DNA of 64,000 nt from Nocardioides anomalus (GCF_011046535.1 NZ_CP049257.1:4898001-4962000), one strand, 5' to 3'. Shown: positions 26,019-34,886, numbered from the stretch's first letter. Program-made: numbers and translations. Notes: generated from the sequence alone by a model not told the origin.

Positions 26019-26308
26019 CGGCGCCGAATCCGCGGCACCACCGAGTCCACCCGCGGCGGCGGCACGAAGGCGCTGCGCGGCAGCCGCGCCACCACCTCGA
26101 GCCGGTGGCGCCGGGACCGGCCGACCAGGCGCCGGGCCAGCTGGTGCTGGAGGACCAGGTCGGCCTGCACCAGACGTGAGCCGGGCGCGAGCAGGCGGTC
26201 GAGCAGGTCGCCGGCGCCGACGTACGGCGGGTTGGCCACGACCCGTCGCGCCCAGGGCTCAGTGAGCCGGTGCCGACCCCACTCGCGGCGCGAGCGGCGC
26301 CTGGACAC
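26015..26308 (-). pseudogene. erm: Erm-type 23S rRNA methyltransferase remnant with internal deletion
   Basis: 97-codon open frame from GTG 26308. The opening WGRHRLTEPWARRVVA resembles the N-terminal tip of actinobacterial Erm proteins. It continues directly into NPPYVGAGDLLDRLLAPGS, LVLQHQLARR and the C-terminal FVPPPRVDSVVPRIRRR. The whole SAM-binding core between them (GxGxG and acidic motifs, very roughly 80-110 residues) is missing, while the frame is intact. In intact relatives both sides of the missing block read RVVA, so deletion between short repeats is likely. Without the SAM site it should be inactive as an N6-adenine methyltransferase. Confidence 0.75.
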
Positions 26309-26498
26309 GACGGGTGCGCATCGAGAAGACGCAGCGAGGACGGTAGGCGCGGAGCCCTCCTCGGCGCCGCCGGTTCGTGCGGCTCCACCGATCGGTCAGA
26401 CCTGTCTTGTTCCCGGGACACGGTGGTCCGCGCGGCGCACCCTGAGGACGGCTCGTCCGAGCCCACATCGAACCCCCGCGATGCGAAGGACCCCCACC

Positions 26499-27212
26499 GT
26501 GAACAAGCTCGTCCTGCCGGCCGCCCTGGCGGCGGCCGCCCTCGTGCTCCCCCTCGCCCCGACCGCCCCCGCGTCGGCCGCCTCGCCCAGCGTGCTCGCC
26601 AAGGTCGCGATGGCCAAGGCGGTCCGCAAGCTCGACAAGTACGCCGCGGCGCACGCGGGCGGCGTACCGGCGGACGCGCAGGGCGTGAAGCTCGTGGCCA
26701 AGAAGGCGCCGAAGGGCGTCACCTTCACCTACCGGTCGGTGGCCGGCACGGCGCCCGGCTACTGCGCCTCAGCGGGTGCGCCGGGGATGCCGGGCGGGCG
26801 CCGGTGGTTCCACGACTCGTGGACCGGCAAGACCTGGCGCACGACCGCGGCAGCGGCGGCCAAGGGCGGCGGCGCGTGCGGTGCGGTCGCCGACCAGCCC
26901 GACGCGGGCGACGCGAAGGCGGAGATGAAGGCGGCCGTGAACGACGCGTGGGACGTCTCGGACGCGATCGACGAGTACTACGACGGCGACGACGTCGACG
27001 CCCTGCCCACGCTGGTGGACGACGCCTGGCTAGGCGGGCAGGGCCTGACCCTGACGCCGGGCAGCCACGTCACGGGCTACCAGGTCCAGGGCGAGGACGC
27101 CGACAGCTACCGGTTCTGCGTGGTCCGCGACTCCGGCGCCTGGGCGACCTACGACGACGACGAGGTCGACGTCGTGGGCTCGGGCACCTCGGGCGCGGCC
27201 TGCACCTACTGA
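26499..27212 (+). CDS. Secreted protein of unknown function
   Basis: 237 residues from GTG 26499, which follows a GAAGGA ribosome site; ATG 26481 is in frame but lies before that site. Sec signal peptide (KLVLPAALAAAALVLPLAPT) with cleavage near ASAAS, residue 27. The mature domain has four Cys (GYCASAG, GGGACG, RFCVV, AACTY) that could form two disulfides, and acidic stretches (DEYYDGDDVD; YDDDEVD). I recognise no family. It overlaps the convergent acyl-CoA synthetase gene by 7 bases. Confidence 0.75.
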   Translation: MNKLVLPAALAAAALVLPLAPTAPASAASPSVLAKVAMAKAVRKLDKYAAAHAGGVPADAQGVKLVAKKAPKGVTFTYRSVAGTAPGYCASAGAPGMPGGRRWFHDSWTGKTWRTTAAAAAKGGGACGAVADQPDAGDAKAEMKAAVNDAWDVSDAIDEYYDGDDVDALPTLVDDAWLGGQGLTLTPGSHVTGYQVQGEDADSYRFCVVRDSGAWATYDDDEVDVVGSGTSGAACTY

Positions 27213-28771
27213 CCGGGCCGAGGCCGCTCCCGCAGCTCGCGCCGGCGGATCTTGCCGGTCTGGGTCTTGGGCAGCTCGTCGACCACGAGGAACTCCCGCG
27301 GCACCTTGTACGCCGCGAGCCGCTCCCGGCAGAACGCCTCGAGGTCGGCGGGCGGCTCGGCGCCCTCGCGCACGGCCACGAAGGCGACGACCGCCTCGCC
27401 GCGGTAGTCGTCGGGCCGCCCGACCACGGCAGCCTCGTGCACCGCGGGGTGGAGGTAGAGCACGTCCTCGACCTCGCGCGGCCACACCTTGTAGCCCGAG
27501 GTGTTGATCTGGTCCTTGAGCCGGTCGACCAGGAACACCCAGCCGTCCTCGTCCATGACCGCGACGTCGCCGGTGCGCAGGTGCCCCTTGGGCAGGGTGC
27601 GCGCGGTCTCCTCCGGCCGCTGCCAGTAGCCCGGGACCACGGGGGCTCCGGTGACCTCGAGCTGACCCTCGGTGCCGGGCGGCACGGGCTGCCCGGCGTC
27701 GTCGAGCACCCGCACCGTGACCGACGGCAGGGCCTGGCCGATGGCCAGCGCGCCGTACGCCGGGTCGACCGGCGCCGGGGTGCCCCGCGGGACGGCGACG
27801 ACGGCCGAGGAGGTCTCGGTCATGCCGTAGGCGTTGTGCACGTAGACCCCGAACCGCTCCTCGAACCGCGCCACGGTCGACGGCGGGATGGGTGCCCCGC
27901 CGGAGTAGACCGACGTGAACGACGCGAAGTGCTCGCGTGCGGCGTGCGGCAGCGCGGCGATCGCGTTGAACGCCGTGATCGCACCGATGGTGAACGACAC
28001 CCGGTGCTCGACGAAGGCGTCGATCGCCACGTCGGGGCGGAACCGGCCGATGAGGACGAGCGCGCAGTCGTGGACCAGGGCGATGGTCGCGTTGACGACC
28101 GCACCGGTGATGTGGAACAGCGGCGCCATCGCGAACACCCGGTCGCCCGGCACCAGCCCGACCCAGGGCGCGTAGGTGTCGCAGACGGCCAGCAGGTTCG
28201 CGTGGGTGTTGAGCGCGGCCTTGGGCGGTCCGGTCGTGCCGGAGGTGTAGGTGAACAGGGCCGGGTCGTCCGGCCCGACGTCGGCGTACGCCGCCTCGGC
28301 GGCCGGGAGCGCGACCAGGTCGTCGGACTCGACCCGGGGCGAGGCGAAGACCCGCGGGTCGTCGCGCCGCTGGAAGCTGCGCTCGGAGACCACGAGCGTC
28401 CAGGCCACGTCCGTCCCCGCCGTCGCGGCCTCGGCCGCCGGGGCCAGCGCGTGCGGGCAGGCCAGCCCGACCGCGCCGGAGTCGGCGAGCACCTCGTGGA
28501 GCTCGCGGCCGGCGTACATCGGGTTGACCAGCACGGCTGCCGCCCCCAGCCGCCACAGGGCCAGCATGAGCACGGGGAAGTGCGGGGTGTTCTGCAGCTG
28601 CAGGGCCACCCGGTCCCCGCGCCCGACCCCGCGCGCCGAGAGGTCCGCGGCGGCGCTCGCCGCCAAGCGGTCGACCTCGGCCACGGTGAGCCGGCCGTCG
28701 AAGTAGAGCAGGCAGGCAGCGCCCGGCTCCCGGGCGACGCGGTCGGCCCAGCGGGCGTTCAGGGTCTCCAC
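27206..28771 (-). CDS. AMP-dependent acyl-CoA synthetase/ligase
   Basis: 521 residues from GTG 28771. ANL-superfamily motifs: ATP loop FTYTSGTTGPPKAAL, YGMTETSSAV (A5), GHLRTGDVAVMDEDG (A7), DRLKDQINTSGYKVWP (A8), and the C-terminal catalytic Lys in LPKTQTGKIRRREL. It activates a carboxylic acid as acyl-AMP, then acyl-CoA; chain length is not obvious. A tiny 27-codon ORF precedes it on the same strand. Possible links are the oxidative genes at 13909-20344 or the KstR-type genes. Confidence 0.92.
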   Translation of the reverse strand: METLNARWADRVAREPGAACLLYFDGRLTVAEVDRLAASAAADLSARGVGRGDRVALQLQNTPHFPVLMLALWRLGAAAVLVNPMYAGRELHEVLADSGAVGLACPHALAPAAEAATAGTDVAWTLVVSERSFQRRDDPRVFASPRVESDDLVALPAAEAAYADVGPDDPALFTYTSGTTGPPKAALNTHANLLAVCDTYAPWVGLVPGDRVFAMAPLFHITGAVVNATIALVHDCALVLIGRFRPDVAIDAFVEHRVSFTIGAITAFNAIAALPHAAREHFASFTSVYSGGAPIPPSTVARFEERFGVYVHNAYGMTETSSAVVAVPRGTPAPVDPAYGALAIGQALPSVTVRVLDDAGQPVPPGTEGQLEVTGAPVVPGYWQRPEETARTLPKGHLRTGDVAVMDEDGWVFLVDRLKDQINTSGYKVWPREVEDVLYLHPAVHEAAVVGRPDDYRGEAVVAFVAVREGAEPPADLEAFCRERLAAYKVPREFLVVDELPKTQTGKIRRRELRERPRPGQ

Positions 28772-28787
28772 GGCGTCCGCCGGGACG

Positions 28788-28871
28788 TCAGCGCTCGTCG
28801 TCGGCGTCCGCGACCGAGCGCTGCCGCTCGGCCACGTCGGCGGGGTCCGCTTCGCGCGGGGTGGAGGTCAT
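28788..28871 (-). CDS. Very small acidic ORF (27 aa)
   Basis: ATG 28871 to TGA 28788, product beginning MTSTPREADPADVAERQRSV and ending with an acidic ADADDER. It lies 16 bases upstream of the acyl-CoA synthetase gene and 17 bases after the hypothetical gene at 28889. Tiny actinobacterial proteins with EADPADVAEQ-like sequences seem familiar to me, but I cannot verify this. The composition alone would also fit a chance GC-rich frame. Confidence 0.4.
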   Translation of the reverse strand: MTSTPREADPADVAERQRSVADADDER

Positions 28872-28888
28872 GACCGAGGTGTACCCGC

Positions 28889-29311
28889 TCACGCCTTGCG
28901 CCACGGCGTGATCACCACGCCGATGCCCCGGCGCTGGAGCTCCTGGAGCCCGGCGGTCAGTCCCGACTGCCCGCGCTTGCGCCCCGAGCGGCGCTGGCCG
29001 CCGGCCTGGACCGAGATGGTGAGCAGGGTGCCGCCGTCAGCCGGCGCCGCGCCCACGGCGATCGTGGTGTGCTCGAGGATGTCGAAGTCGCTGATCGTGA
29101 TGATGCCGAGGGCACCGCGGACCAGGTCGCGCTGGGTGGCCCGGAAGCCGCTGCCGGTCCGGTCCTTGATCTTGTAGCCCTGCGACTCCAGCCCGGCGGC
29201 CAGCGCGTCCAGGGCGGTGGCCGCGTCGGCGGCCACGGTCGCGGTCATGTCCGGCTCGAAGGCCTGGGCCTCCTTGGTCCAGTCGGCGACCTCGATGGGG
29301 GTCGTGCTCAC
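28889..29311 (-). CDS. Hypothetical protein in WXG-like operon (140 aa)
   Basis: Not recognised. GTG 29311 overlaps the upstream stop by 4 bases. The N-terminal half is acidic and helical; the centre contains a beta-rich stretch (LGIITISDFDILEHTTIAVG; TLLTISVQAGG) and a basic loop RRSGRKRGQSG, then an amphipathic helix. It is the third gene of a unit starting with the WXG-like protein at 30863, so a chaperone or partner role is possible. Confidence 0.7.
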   Translation of the reverse strand: MSTTPIEVADWTKEAQAFEPDMTATVAADAATALDALAAGLESQGYKIKDRTGSGFRATQRDLVRGALGIITISDFDILEHTTIAVGAAPADGGTLLTISVQAGGQRRSGRKRGQSGLTAGLQELQRRGIGVVITPWRKA

Positions 29312-29661
29312 GCGCGGCCCTCGATCCGGTCGAGGTCGTGCTGGGCCGCCTCGGCCTCCTCCCGGAGCTCCAGCGGCAGCTCGGCCGCGGTCGCCTCGAT
29401 CGTCGCCCGCGACTGCTCGCGCAGGCGCAGGGCGGCGGGGGTGGTGTCGGTCCCGCCGAAGACGTCCTGGAGCGTGGTGTCCCCGGCGTCGACGCGGCGC
29501 TGGACCTCCTGCCAGTCCGGCCCGAGCGCGCCCGACCGGGCGGCCTCCTCCCGGCGCTGGTCGCGCTCGGCGTCCTGGCGGGCGACCCGCTCGGCGTCGC
29601 GCTGGGTCTCGGCGATGAGCGCCTCGACGCGCTGCAGCAGCTCCTCCTCGCGCGCGCTCAC
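29308..29661 (-). CDS. Helical charged protein in WXG-like operon (117 aa)
   Basis: GTG 29661, overlapping the WXG-like gene stop by 4 bases and the next gene by 4. Sequence is almost wholly helical and charged (LLQRVEALIAETQRDAERVA; RATIEATAAELPLELREEAE), likely a coiled coil, with no signal peptide or membrane segment. Not recognised as a named family. The fully overlapped operon suggests a complex with its neighbours. Confidence 0.7.
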   Translation of the reverse strand: MSAREEELLQRVEALIAETQRDAERVARQDAERDQRREEAARSGALGPDWQEVQRRVDAGDTTLQDVFGGTDTTPAALRLREQSRATIEATAAELPLELREEAEAAQHDLDRIEGRA

Positions 29662-30863
29662 GCCGCCGCCGCGCTGCCGGCCGCGCCCTGGGCGAGGTCC
29701 TCGATGAGCTTGGCCTTGTCCACGATCGACACCTTCGCCTCGGCGAAGTCCTGGATGGCCGAGGCGATCATCTCGATGAGGGTGTTGACCCGGCGCACCC
29801 ACTTGATGATGTCCTGGATGTCGTCGTAGGCCGTGACCGCGCCCGCGATCCAGCCGACGACGGGGGTCGCGGCCTCGGCGGCCATCTTGATCAGCTTGTC
29901 CGCGATCATCTTCAGCAGCGAGCCGATGCCGCTGCAGGCGAGCTTGGTGACGGTGGAGAGCGTCTTGACCAGGTCGCCGGCGTACGCGTAGGCCGCGCTC
30001 AAGCCGTACGTCGCGCCCGCGATCGACGTCATCGCGGCCCGGAACGAGGTGCCCGAGAGGCCCTCCCAGGTGGCCGGGGTGGCGGCCACCAGGCCGACGT
30101 GGTTGCGGGTGATGCCCGTGGCCGCGTCGCCGGCGTGCTTCCACGCCTCGGAGGCCTTGTAGATGCCCTGCCAGTCGCCCGCGAACGGGTGGAACACGCA
30201 GCGGTCGAGGATCGAGAAGCCGATGAACTTCTCCGCGACCCAGTCGATGCTGCCCAGCAGCGCGCCGGCGCTCCAGCGCAGGTCCGAGACCGGGTTCTCC
30301 GGCGCCTGGCCCGGCACCAGGAACGACGAGGCGTCCACCAGCTCGCTCACCGGCTGGTTCTTGCCCCAGTCGCCGACGTCGCGGATCAGGCCCTGCACGT
30401 CGCTGACGCCGCCCTGGACCGCCTCGACGGCGGCCGCGCCCTTCTGCCAGAAGTAGGACTCGACGCCGCCGTAGTCGCCCGGCGCGCTCTGGCCCGCCGC
30501 CGGCAGCGTCGGACCGCCGAGGTCCGGGTAGTCGCCGTCCGCGCCGCCGACGCCGATGCGGCCCATCAGCTTGGAGAACGCGTCGCCCACCTTGCCGTCG
30601 GAGTCGGCCACGTCGAGCTGGGTGTCGCCCACCGCGCCGGCCATCGCCTGCTCCAGCTCGGCGAGCACCCTGGCCGCGTCGCTGCCGACCTCGACCGCGA
30701 TCTTGCTCAGCGGGTCGAAGATCGACAGCAGGGCACCGGTGGAGTCACCGATGTCGGCGTGGGCCGGGAGGTACGCCGCGAGCTTCTGCGCGTGCCCCTC
30801 CTGGCGCTCGAGCACCTGCTGGGAGAGGGACAGCGTCTCGTACTTGATCACCATCTGACCCAT
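29658..30863 (-). CDS. WXG-like (ESX/type VII-related) protein
   Basis: 401 residues. An N-terminal helical segment (LSQQVLERQEGHAQKLAAYL) precedes a region with IFDPLSKIAVEVGSDAARVL. The second half contains WQGIYKASEAWKHAGDA then WEGLSGTSFRAAM, a WxG turn flanked by helices as in WXG100 proteins. C-terminal stretches KMAAEAATPVVGWIAGAVTA and IEMIASAIQDF are hydrophobic helices. No toxin domain is visible. No ESX ATPase or membrane genes occur in the window, so export depends on a remote locus. It could be a secreted substrate or a scaffold. Confidence 0.72.
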   Translation of the reverse strand: MGQMVIKYETLSLSQQVLERQEGHAQKLAAYLPAHADIGDSTGALLSIFDPLSKIAVEVGSDAARVLAELEQAMAGAVGDTQLDVADSDGKVGDAFSKLMGRIGVGGADGDYPDLGGPTLPAAGQSAPGDYGGVESYFWQKGAAAVEAVQGGVSDVQGLIRDVGDWGKNQPVSELVDASSFLVPGQAPENPVSDLRWSAGALLGSIDWVAEKFIGFSILDRCVFHPFAGDWQGIYKASEAWKHAGDAATGITRNHVGLVAATPATWEGLSGTSFRAAMTSIAGATYGLSAAYAYAGDLVKTLSTVTKLACSGIGSLLKMIADKLIKMAAEAATPVVGWIAGAVTAYDDIQDIIKWVRRVNTLIEMIASAIQDFAEAKVSIVDKAKLIEDLAQGAAGSAAAA

Positions 30864-30914
30864 GACCCACAGCCTCGCCCGCCGAGGCCGAGGTCAAACG
30901 TCCGTCTTGACCAC

Positions 30915-32258
30915 TCAGCCGGACTGGCGCTTGGCCAGGAACCGCTTGCGCGCCTCGTCCAGGTCGACCAGCGGGTCGGGGTAGTCGAGGTCCTTCCGCA
31001 CGTCGTCGGGCAGCTCCCACGGCGTGTGCACGGCCTTGCCCTCCACACCGGACAGCTCCTCGACGTAGCGCCGCACGTAGTCGCCCTGCGGGTCGAAGCG
31101 CTGCGCCTGCCGCAGCGGCGCCAGCACCCGGTTGGGCCGCGAGTCCGCGCCGGTGCCGGCGATCCACTGCCAGTTGAGCTGGTTGTTGGCGATGTCGCCG
31201 TCGAGCAGGTGGGCCAGGAAGTGTGCCGCACCCAGCCGCCAGTCGACGTACAGGTGCTTGGTCAGGAAGCTCCCCACGATGAGCCGCGCCCGGTTGTGCA
31301 TCCAGCCCTCACGCAGCAGCTGCCGCATCCCGGCGTCGACCACCGGGATGCCGGTGCGGCCCTCGCGCCAGGCGTCGAAGTCGCCGCCCTCCTGGCGCCA
31401 CCGGTCGCCCTTGGGGCGCAGGTCCTCGTGTGAGAGCTCCGGGCGGTGGGCGAGCAGCTGGAGGTTGAAGTCGCGCCAGGCCAGCTGGCGCACGAAGGCC
31501 TGCTCACCCGCCGAGCGGCCGGCCTTGGCCACCAGCTCGGCCGGGCTGAGGCAGCCCCAGTGGAGGTACGCCGACAGTCGCGACGTGGCGTCGCCCGGCA
31601 GGTCGTCGTGGCGCTCGTCGTAGGCGTCGATGCCGCCCTTGAGCCACGCCTGCATGAGCCTGCGGCCCGCGGTCTCGCCCGGCTCGGCCAGGTCCGGCGC
31701 ACGCTCGCCCTTGGCGATGTCGTCGGGGCTCGGCAGGTCGCCCTTGGCCACCCGGGGCACGCTCAGCTTGCGCGGTGCGCCCACCGGCTCGCGGTGCTCG
31801 GCCTTCTCCCAGGCCCGGAAGTACGGCGAGAACACCCCGTAGTGCGTCTTGCCCGCGGGCGTCACCGCCCCGGGCTCGACCACGGTCAGGCCCTGGTGCA
31901 CCGTCAGCTCGACGCGCTCGCCCAGCGCCTCGAGCCGCCGCTGCGCGTAGCCGCTGTGGTCGGCGTTCACGTGCACCTCGTCGGCGCCTACCTCCTCGGC
32001 CACCTTGGTGACCTCGGTGACCCAGCGACCCCGCCGGACCACCAGCCCGCCGCCGCGCTGCTTCAGCGACGCGTCCAGGTCCTCGAGGCAGCCGGCGAGG
32101 AACGCACCCTTGTTGGCGTTGGTGTAGTCGAGCCTGAGCACGCCCGTGTCCAGGACGAAGAGCGGCACCACGCGGTCGGCCTTGGCCGCCGCCACCAGGG
32201 CCGGGTTGTCGTGGACCCGCAGGTCGCGGGTGAAGACCATGAGGCTCGTGCGCGGCAT
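30915..32258 (-). CDS. phrB: Deoxyribodipyrimidine photo-lyase (class I)
   Basis: 447 residues from ATG 32258. N-terminal antenna-binding domain (MVFTRDLRVHDNPALVAA) and C-terminal FAD domain with GMRQLLREGWMHNRARLIVG and HLLDGDIANNQLNWQWIAGT, the two photolyase signatures. ARxxVAxFLTKHLYVDW-type residues are kept. It repairs cyclobutane pyrimidine dimers using light. It is the last gene after psuK, psuG and a lipase-like gene on the same strand, 17 bases from the lipase. Confidence 0.95.
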   Translation of the reverse strand: MPRTSLMVFTRDLRVHDNPALVAAAKADRVVPLFVLDTGVLRLDYTNANKGAFLAGCLEDLDASLKQRGGGLVVRRGRWVTEVTKVAEEVGADEVHVNADHSGYAQRRLEALGERVELTVHQGLTVVEPGAVTPAGKTHYGVFSPYFRAWEKAEHREPVGAPRKLSVPRVAKGDLPSPDDIAKGERAPDLAEPGETAGRRLMQAWLKGGIDAYDERHDDLPGDATSRLSAYLHWGCLSPAELVAKAGRSAGEQAFVRQLAWRDFNLQLLAHRPELSHEDLRPKGDRWRQEGGDFDAWREGRTGIPVVDAGMRQLLREGWMHNRARLIVGSFLTKHLYVDWRLGAAHFLAHLLDGDIANNQLNWQWIAGTGADSRPNRVLAPLRQAQRFDPQGDYVRRYVEELSGVEGKAVHTPWELPDDVRKDLDYPDPLVDLDEARKRFLAKRQSG

Positions 32259-32275
32259 GGCGCTGCGGTACCCGC

Positions 32276-33064
32276 TCAGTCGGCGGCGAGCGTGGCGGCG
32301 ATCTTGTCCACGACCGCCTCGTTGCGCAGCAGCCGGCCGTGGAAGGACGGGTAGACGTTGTTGGCCGCGCCGTCCAGGAACGGCGACCGGGCCGGGACCT
32401 GGTCGTCGAAGCCGCCGGGCCAGACGTGCCGCAGCAGCCACGGGTCGCCGCCGAAGGTCGTGTAGACCTCGCCGTCCGGCTCGGTGTAGCCCAACTCGTC
32501 GAGGAACCCCGAGCCGGGCCGCATGTCCTCCCCGAGCTGGTCGAACGGGCCGCCGCCGCGGGTCTCGGCCCAGACCGCCCAGGAGCCGTGGTCGGGGACG
32601 GCGACGAGGACCAGGTCGTCGACGCGCTCGGCCCAGCCGGGCACCTGCTCGACCAGGTGTCGCACGGCGAGGCCGCCGGTGGAGTGGCTGACCACGTCGA
32701 CGACCTGCGTGGTCGGGTCGTAGCCGGCGCGGGTGAGCGCGTCGGCGATGGCGGGCGCCACCGTGTCCTCGGCCAGGTCGGCGATGCCGGCGGCAGGGTC
32801 GGTGGGCTCGTAGAGCAGCGGCTGGGTGCCGGCGCGGTCGGGGTCGAAGTCGAGGACGCGCACGCCGTCGTGCCGGAGCCGGCGGGTGAGGCGGGCGTAG
32901 CCGCTGCCGTTCGAGCCGAGGCCGGCGACCTCGACGACGGGGAAGGTGCCTGCGCCGACCCCGGCCGCGCCGACGTCGGCGCGGGGCTCGAACAGCTGCG
33001 GCAGCAGCGCGAGGAGGACCAGCCCGGCCGCGACCAGGAGCAGCGCGACCAGCCGGCGGACCAC
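32276..33064 (-). CDS. Membrane-anchored alpha/beta lipase/esterase-like protein
   Basis: 262 residues from GTG 33064. The N-terminus is one hydrophobic helix (VALLLVAAGLVLLALLPQLF), an anchor or signal. The nucleophile elbow is VSHSTGGLAVRHLV, and VEVAGLGSNGSGYARLTRRL resembles the oxyanion region of LipA/PGAP1-type lipases. A late FDDQVPARSPFLDGAANNVYP is present. It starts 4 bases after the psuG stop, so it is probably co-transcribed, though functionally unrelated. Likely faces the outside of the membrane. Confidence 0.8.
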   Translation of the reverse strand: MVRRLVALLLVAAGLVLLALLPQLFEPRADVGAAGVGAGTFPVVEVAGLGSNGSGYARLTRRLRHDGVRVLDFDPDRAGTQPLLYEPTDPAAGIADLAEDTVAPAIADALTRAGYDPTTQVVDVVSHSTGGLAVRHLVEQVPGWAERVDDLVLVAVPDHGSWAVWAETRGGGPFDQLGEDMRPGSGFLDELGYTEPDGEVYTTFGGDPWLLRHVWPGGFDDQVPARSPFLDGAANNVYPSFHGRLLRNEAVVDKIAATLAAD

Positions 33065-33068
33065 GTCG

Positions 33069-33971
33069 CTACAGCGCGGCGTACGCCACGGCGATCCGGG
33101 CGCCGACGCGGGCGTTCTCGCGGACCAGGGCGATGTTGGCGACCAGGCTGCGGCCGTCGGTGAGCTCGACGATGCGCCCGAGGAGGTACGGCGTGGCGTC
33201 GCGCCCGGAGATGCCGCGCTCGTCGAGGTCGGCGAGGGCCCGGTCGATGACGGCCGAGATCTCGTCGGCGGGGATCTCGTCGGCCTCGGGGACGGGGTGG
33301 GCGACGACGACGCCGGAGGTGAGGCCGAGCGACCAGGCGGCGTCGAGGGTGCGGGCGATCTCGTCGGGGCCGTCGGCGCGCAGGGGCGCGGGGAAACCGG
33401 AGCCGCGGGAGTAGAAGGACGGGAACTCGTCGGCGCCGTCGACCAGCACGGGCACGCCGAGGGTCTCGAGCTTCTCCAGGGTCAGGCCGATGTCGAGGAT
33501 CGACTTCACGCCGGCGCTGACCACGCAGACCGGGGTGGTCGAGAGCTCGGTGAGGTCGGCCGAGACGTCGAAGGAGGTCTCGGCGCCGCGGTGCACGCCG
33601 CCCAGGCCGCCGGTGACGAAGACGCGGATGCCGGCCAGGTGCGCGAGGCGCATGGTGGCGGCGACGGTGGTGGCGCCGTGCGCGCCCCGGGCGATGACGG
33701 TGGGCAGGTCGCGGACGCTGACCTTGACCACGGAGGGGTCGCTGGCCAGCAGCTCGAGGTCGTCGGGGGAGAGGCCGACGCGCGGCACGCCGCCGAGCAC
33801 CGCGATCGTCGCGGGGACGGCGCCGTGCTCACGGACGATGCCCTCGACCTCGGTGGCCATCGCGACGTTCTGTGGGTAGGGCATCCCGTGGCTGATGATC
33901 GTGCTCTCCAGGGCGACGACCGGTCGCCCCTCCTCGAGCGCCGTGCGCACCTCGTCGGTCAGCTGGATCAC
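33069..33971 (-). CDS. psuG: Pseudouridine-5'-phosphate glycosidase
   Basis: 300 residues from GTG 33971, which overlaps the kinase stop by 4 bases. Family hallmark ALESTIISHGMPYPQNVAMA near residues 20-39, then GVPRVGLSPDDLE, RDLPTVIARGAHGATTVAAT and VVVSAGVKSILDIGLTLEKL-like segments. It cleaves pseudouridine 5'-phosphate to uracil and ribose 5-phosphate. With the adjacent kinase it forms the complete two-step pseudouridine salvage route. Confidence 0.95.
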   Translation of the reverse strand: MIQLTDEVRTALEEGRPVVALESTIISHGMPYPQNVAMATEVEGIVREHGAVPATIAVLGGVPRVGLSPDDLELLASDPSVVKVSVRDLPTVIARGAHGATTVAATMRLAHLAGIRVFVTGGLGGVHRGAETSFDVSADLTELSTTPVCVVSAGVKSILDIGLTLEKLETLGVPVLVDGADEFPSFYSRGSGFPAPLRADGPDEIARTLDAAWSLGLTSGVVVAHPVPEADEIPADEISAVIDRALADLDERGISGRDATPYLLGRIVELTDGRSLVANIALVRENARVGARIAVAYAAL

Positions 33972-34831
33972 CGCGCCATCCTCGCCGAGAGGTCGGGCAC
34001 GACGGTGTGCGGGTCGGCCACGGTGAGCGCGGCCGCGCGGTGGCCGTACGCCGCCGCGTCCTCCAGCGAGACGCCGCGCAGCAGCGCGTGGCAGAACGCC
34101 GCGAGCAGGGCGTCGCCGGCGCCGGTCACGTCGACGGGGTCCACGACCGGTGCGGCCAGCCACACCGGGCCCGAGGACGCCGGGTGCAGCTCGGACCCCT
34201 CGGCCCCCCGCCGCACCCAGACGACCTCGACGCCGTGGCCGTGCAGCGCGGCGACCGAGCCGAGCGCCCGCAGCTCGTGGGCGTTCGGCGTCACCGCGAA
34301 CACCGGCCGCTCGGGGCGGAACAGCGGCGCGATCCGCGCGGCCTTGGCCACGCTCACCGGGTCGACCACGACCCGGTCCGCCACGTCGAGCGCGGCGTCG
34401 ATGGTGGTGGCCGGCAGGTTGCCGTCCAGGACGACCAGGTCGGCCGCGCGCAGCAGGTCGTGGTCGAGCGCGTCCGGGCCGAGCGAGTCGGTGGCGGCCA
34501 TGTCGGAGACCCCGACGGCGAGGTCGCCGGTGTGGTCGAGCACGGCGACGTAGCGCCCCGTGGCCCCACCCCGCAGCACGGGCGCGACGTCGACGCCCGC
34601 CGCCGCGGTCTGCGCGAGCAGCCAGTCGCCGTCCGGGTCGTTGCCCACGGTGGAGACCAGCGCGACCCGGGAGCCCAGGCGCGCCAGGTTCTCGGCCACG
34701 TTGCGCCCCACGCCGCCGGGGGAGCGCAGCACGACGCCGGGGTTGGAGGTCGCGTCGACCAGGGGAGCGGTGGTGCGGGCCTTGACGTCGACGTTGGCAC
34801 CGCCGACCACCACGACGAGAGGCTCGGCCAC
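33968..34831 (-). CDS. psuK: PfkB-family kinase, probable pseudouridine kinase
   Basis: 287 residues. N-terminal VVVGGANVDVKARTTAPLVD with SNPGVVLRSPGGVGRNVAEN, the PfkB substrate-binding Gly-rich motif, and the C-terminal ATP/anion motif DVTGAGDALLAAF with the catalytic Asp. PfkB kinases phosphorylate sugars and nucleosides; the direct 4-base coupling to psuG makes pseudouridine the likely substrate. It is divergent from recQ across 55 bases. Confidence 0.92.
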   Translation of the reverse strand: MAEPLVVVVGGANVDVKARTTAPLVDATSNPGVVLRSPGGVGRNVAENLARLGSRVALVSTVGNDPDGDWLLAQTAAAGVDVAPVLRGGATGRYVAVLDHTGDLAVGVSDMAATDSLGPDALDHDLLRAADLVVLDGNLPATTIDAALDVADRVVVDPVSVAKAARIAPLFRPERPVFAVTPNAHELRALGSVAALHGHGVEVVWVRRGAEGSELHPASSGPVWLAAPVVDPVDVTGAGDALLAAFCHALLRGVSLEDAAAYGHRAAALTVADPHTVVPDLSARMAR

Positions 34832-34886
34832 CCACCAACCCTAGGGGTGGGCGTACGCCCCCGGAGCACGGGGAACCGTCGCCGCC

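Noticed and set aside
26270..28873. 867-codon plus-strand frame across the acyl-CoA synthetase
   Set aside because: The opposite strand encodes all ANL motifs; this frame is His/Gly/Arg-rich without any domain.
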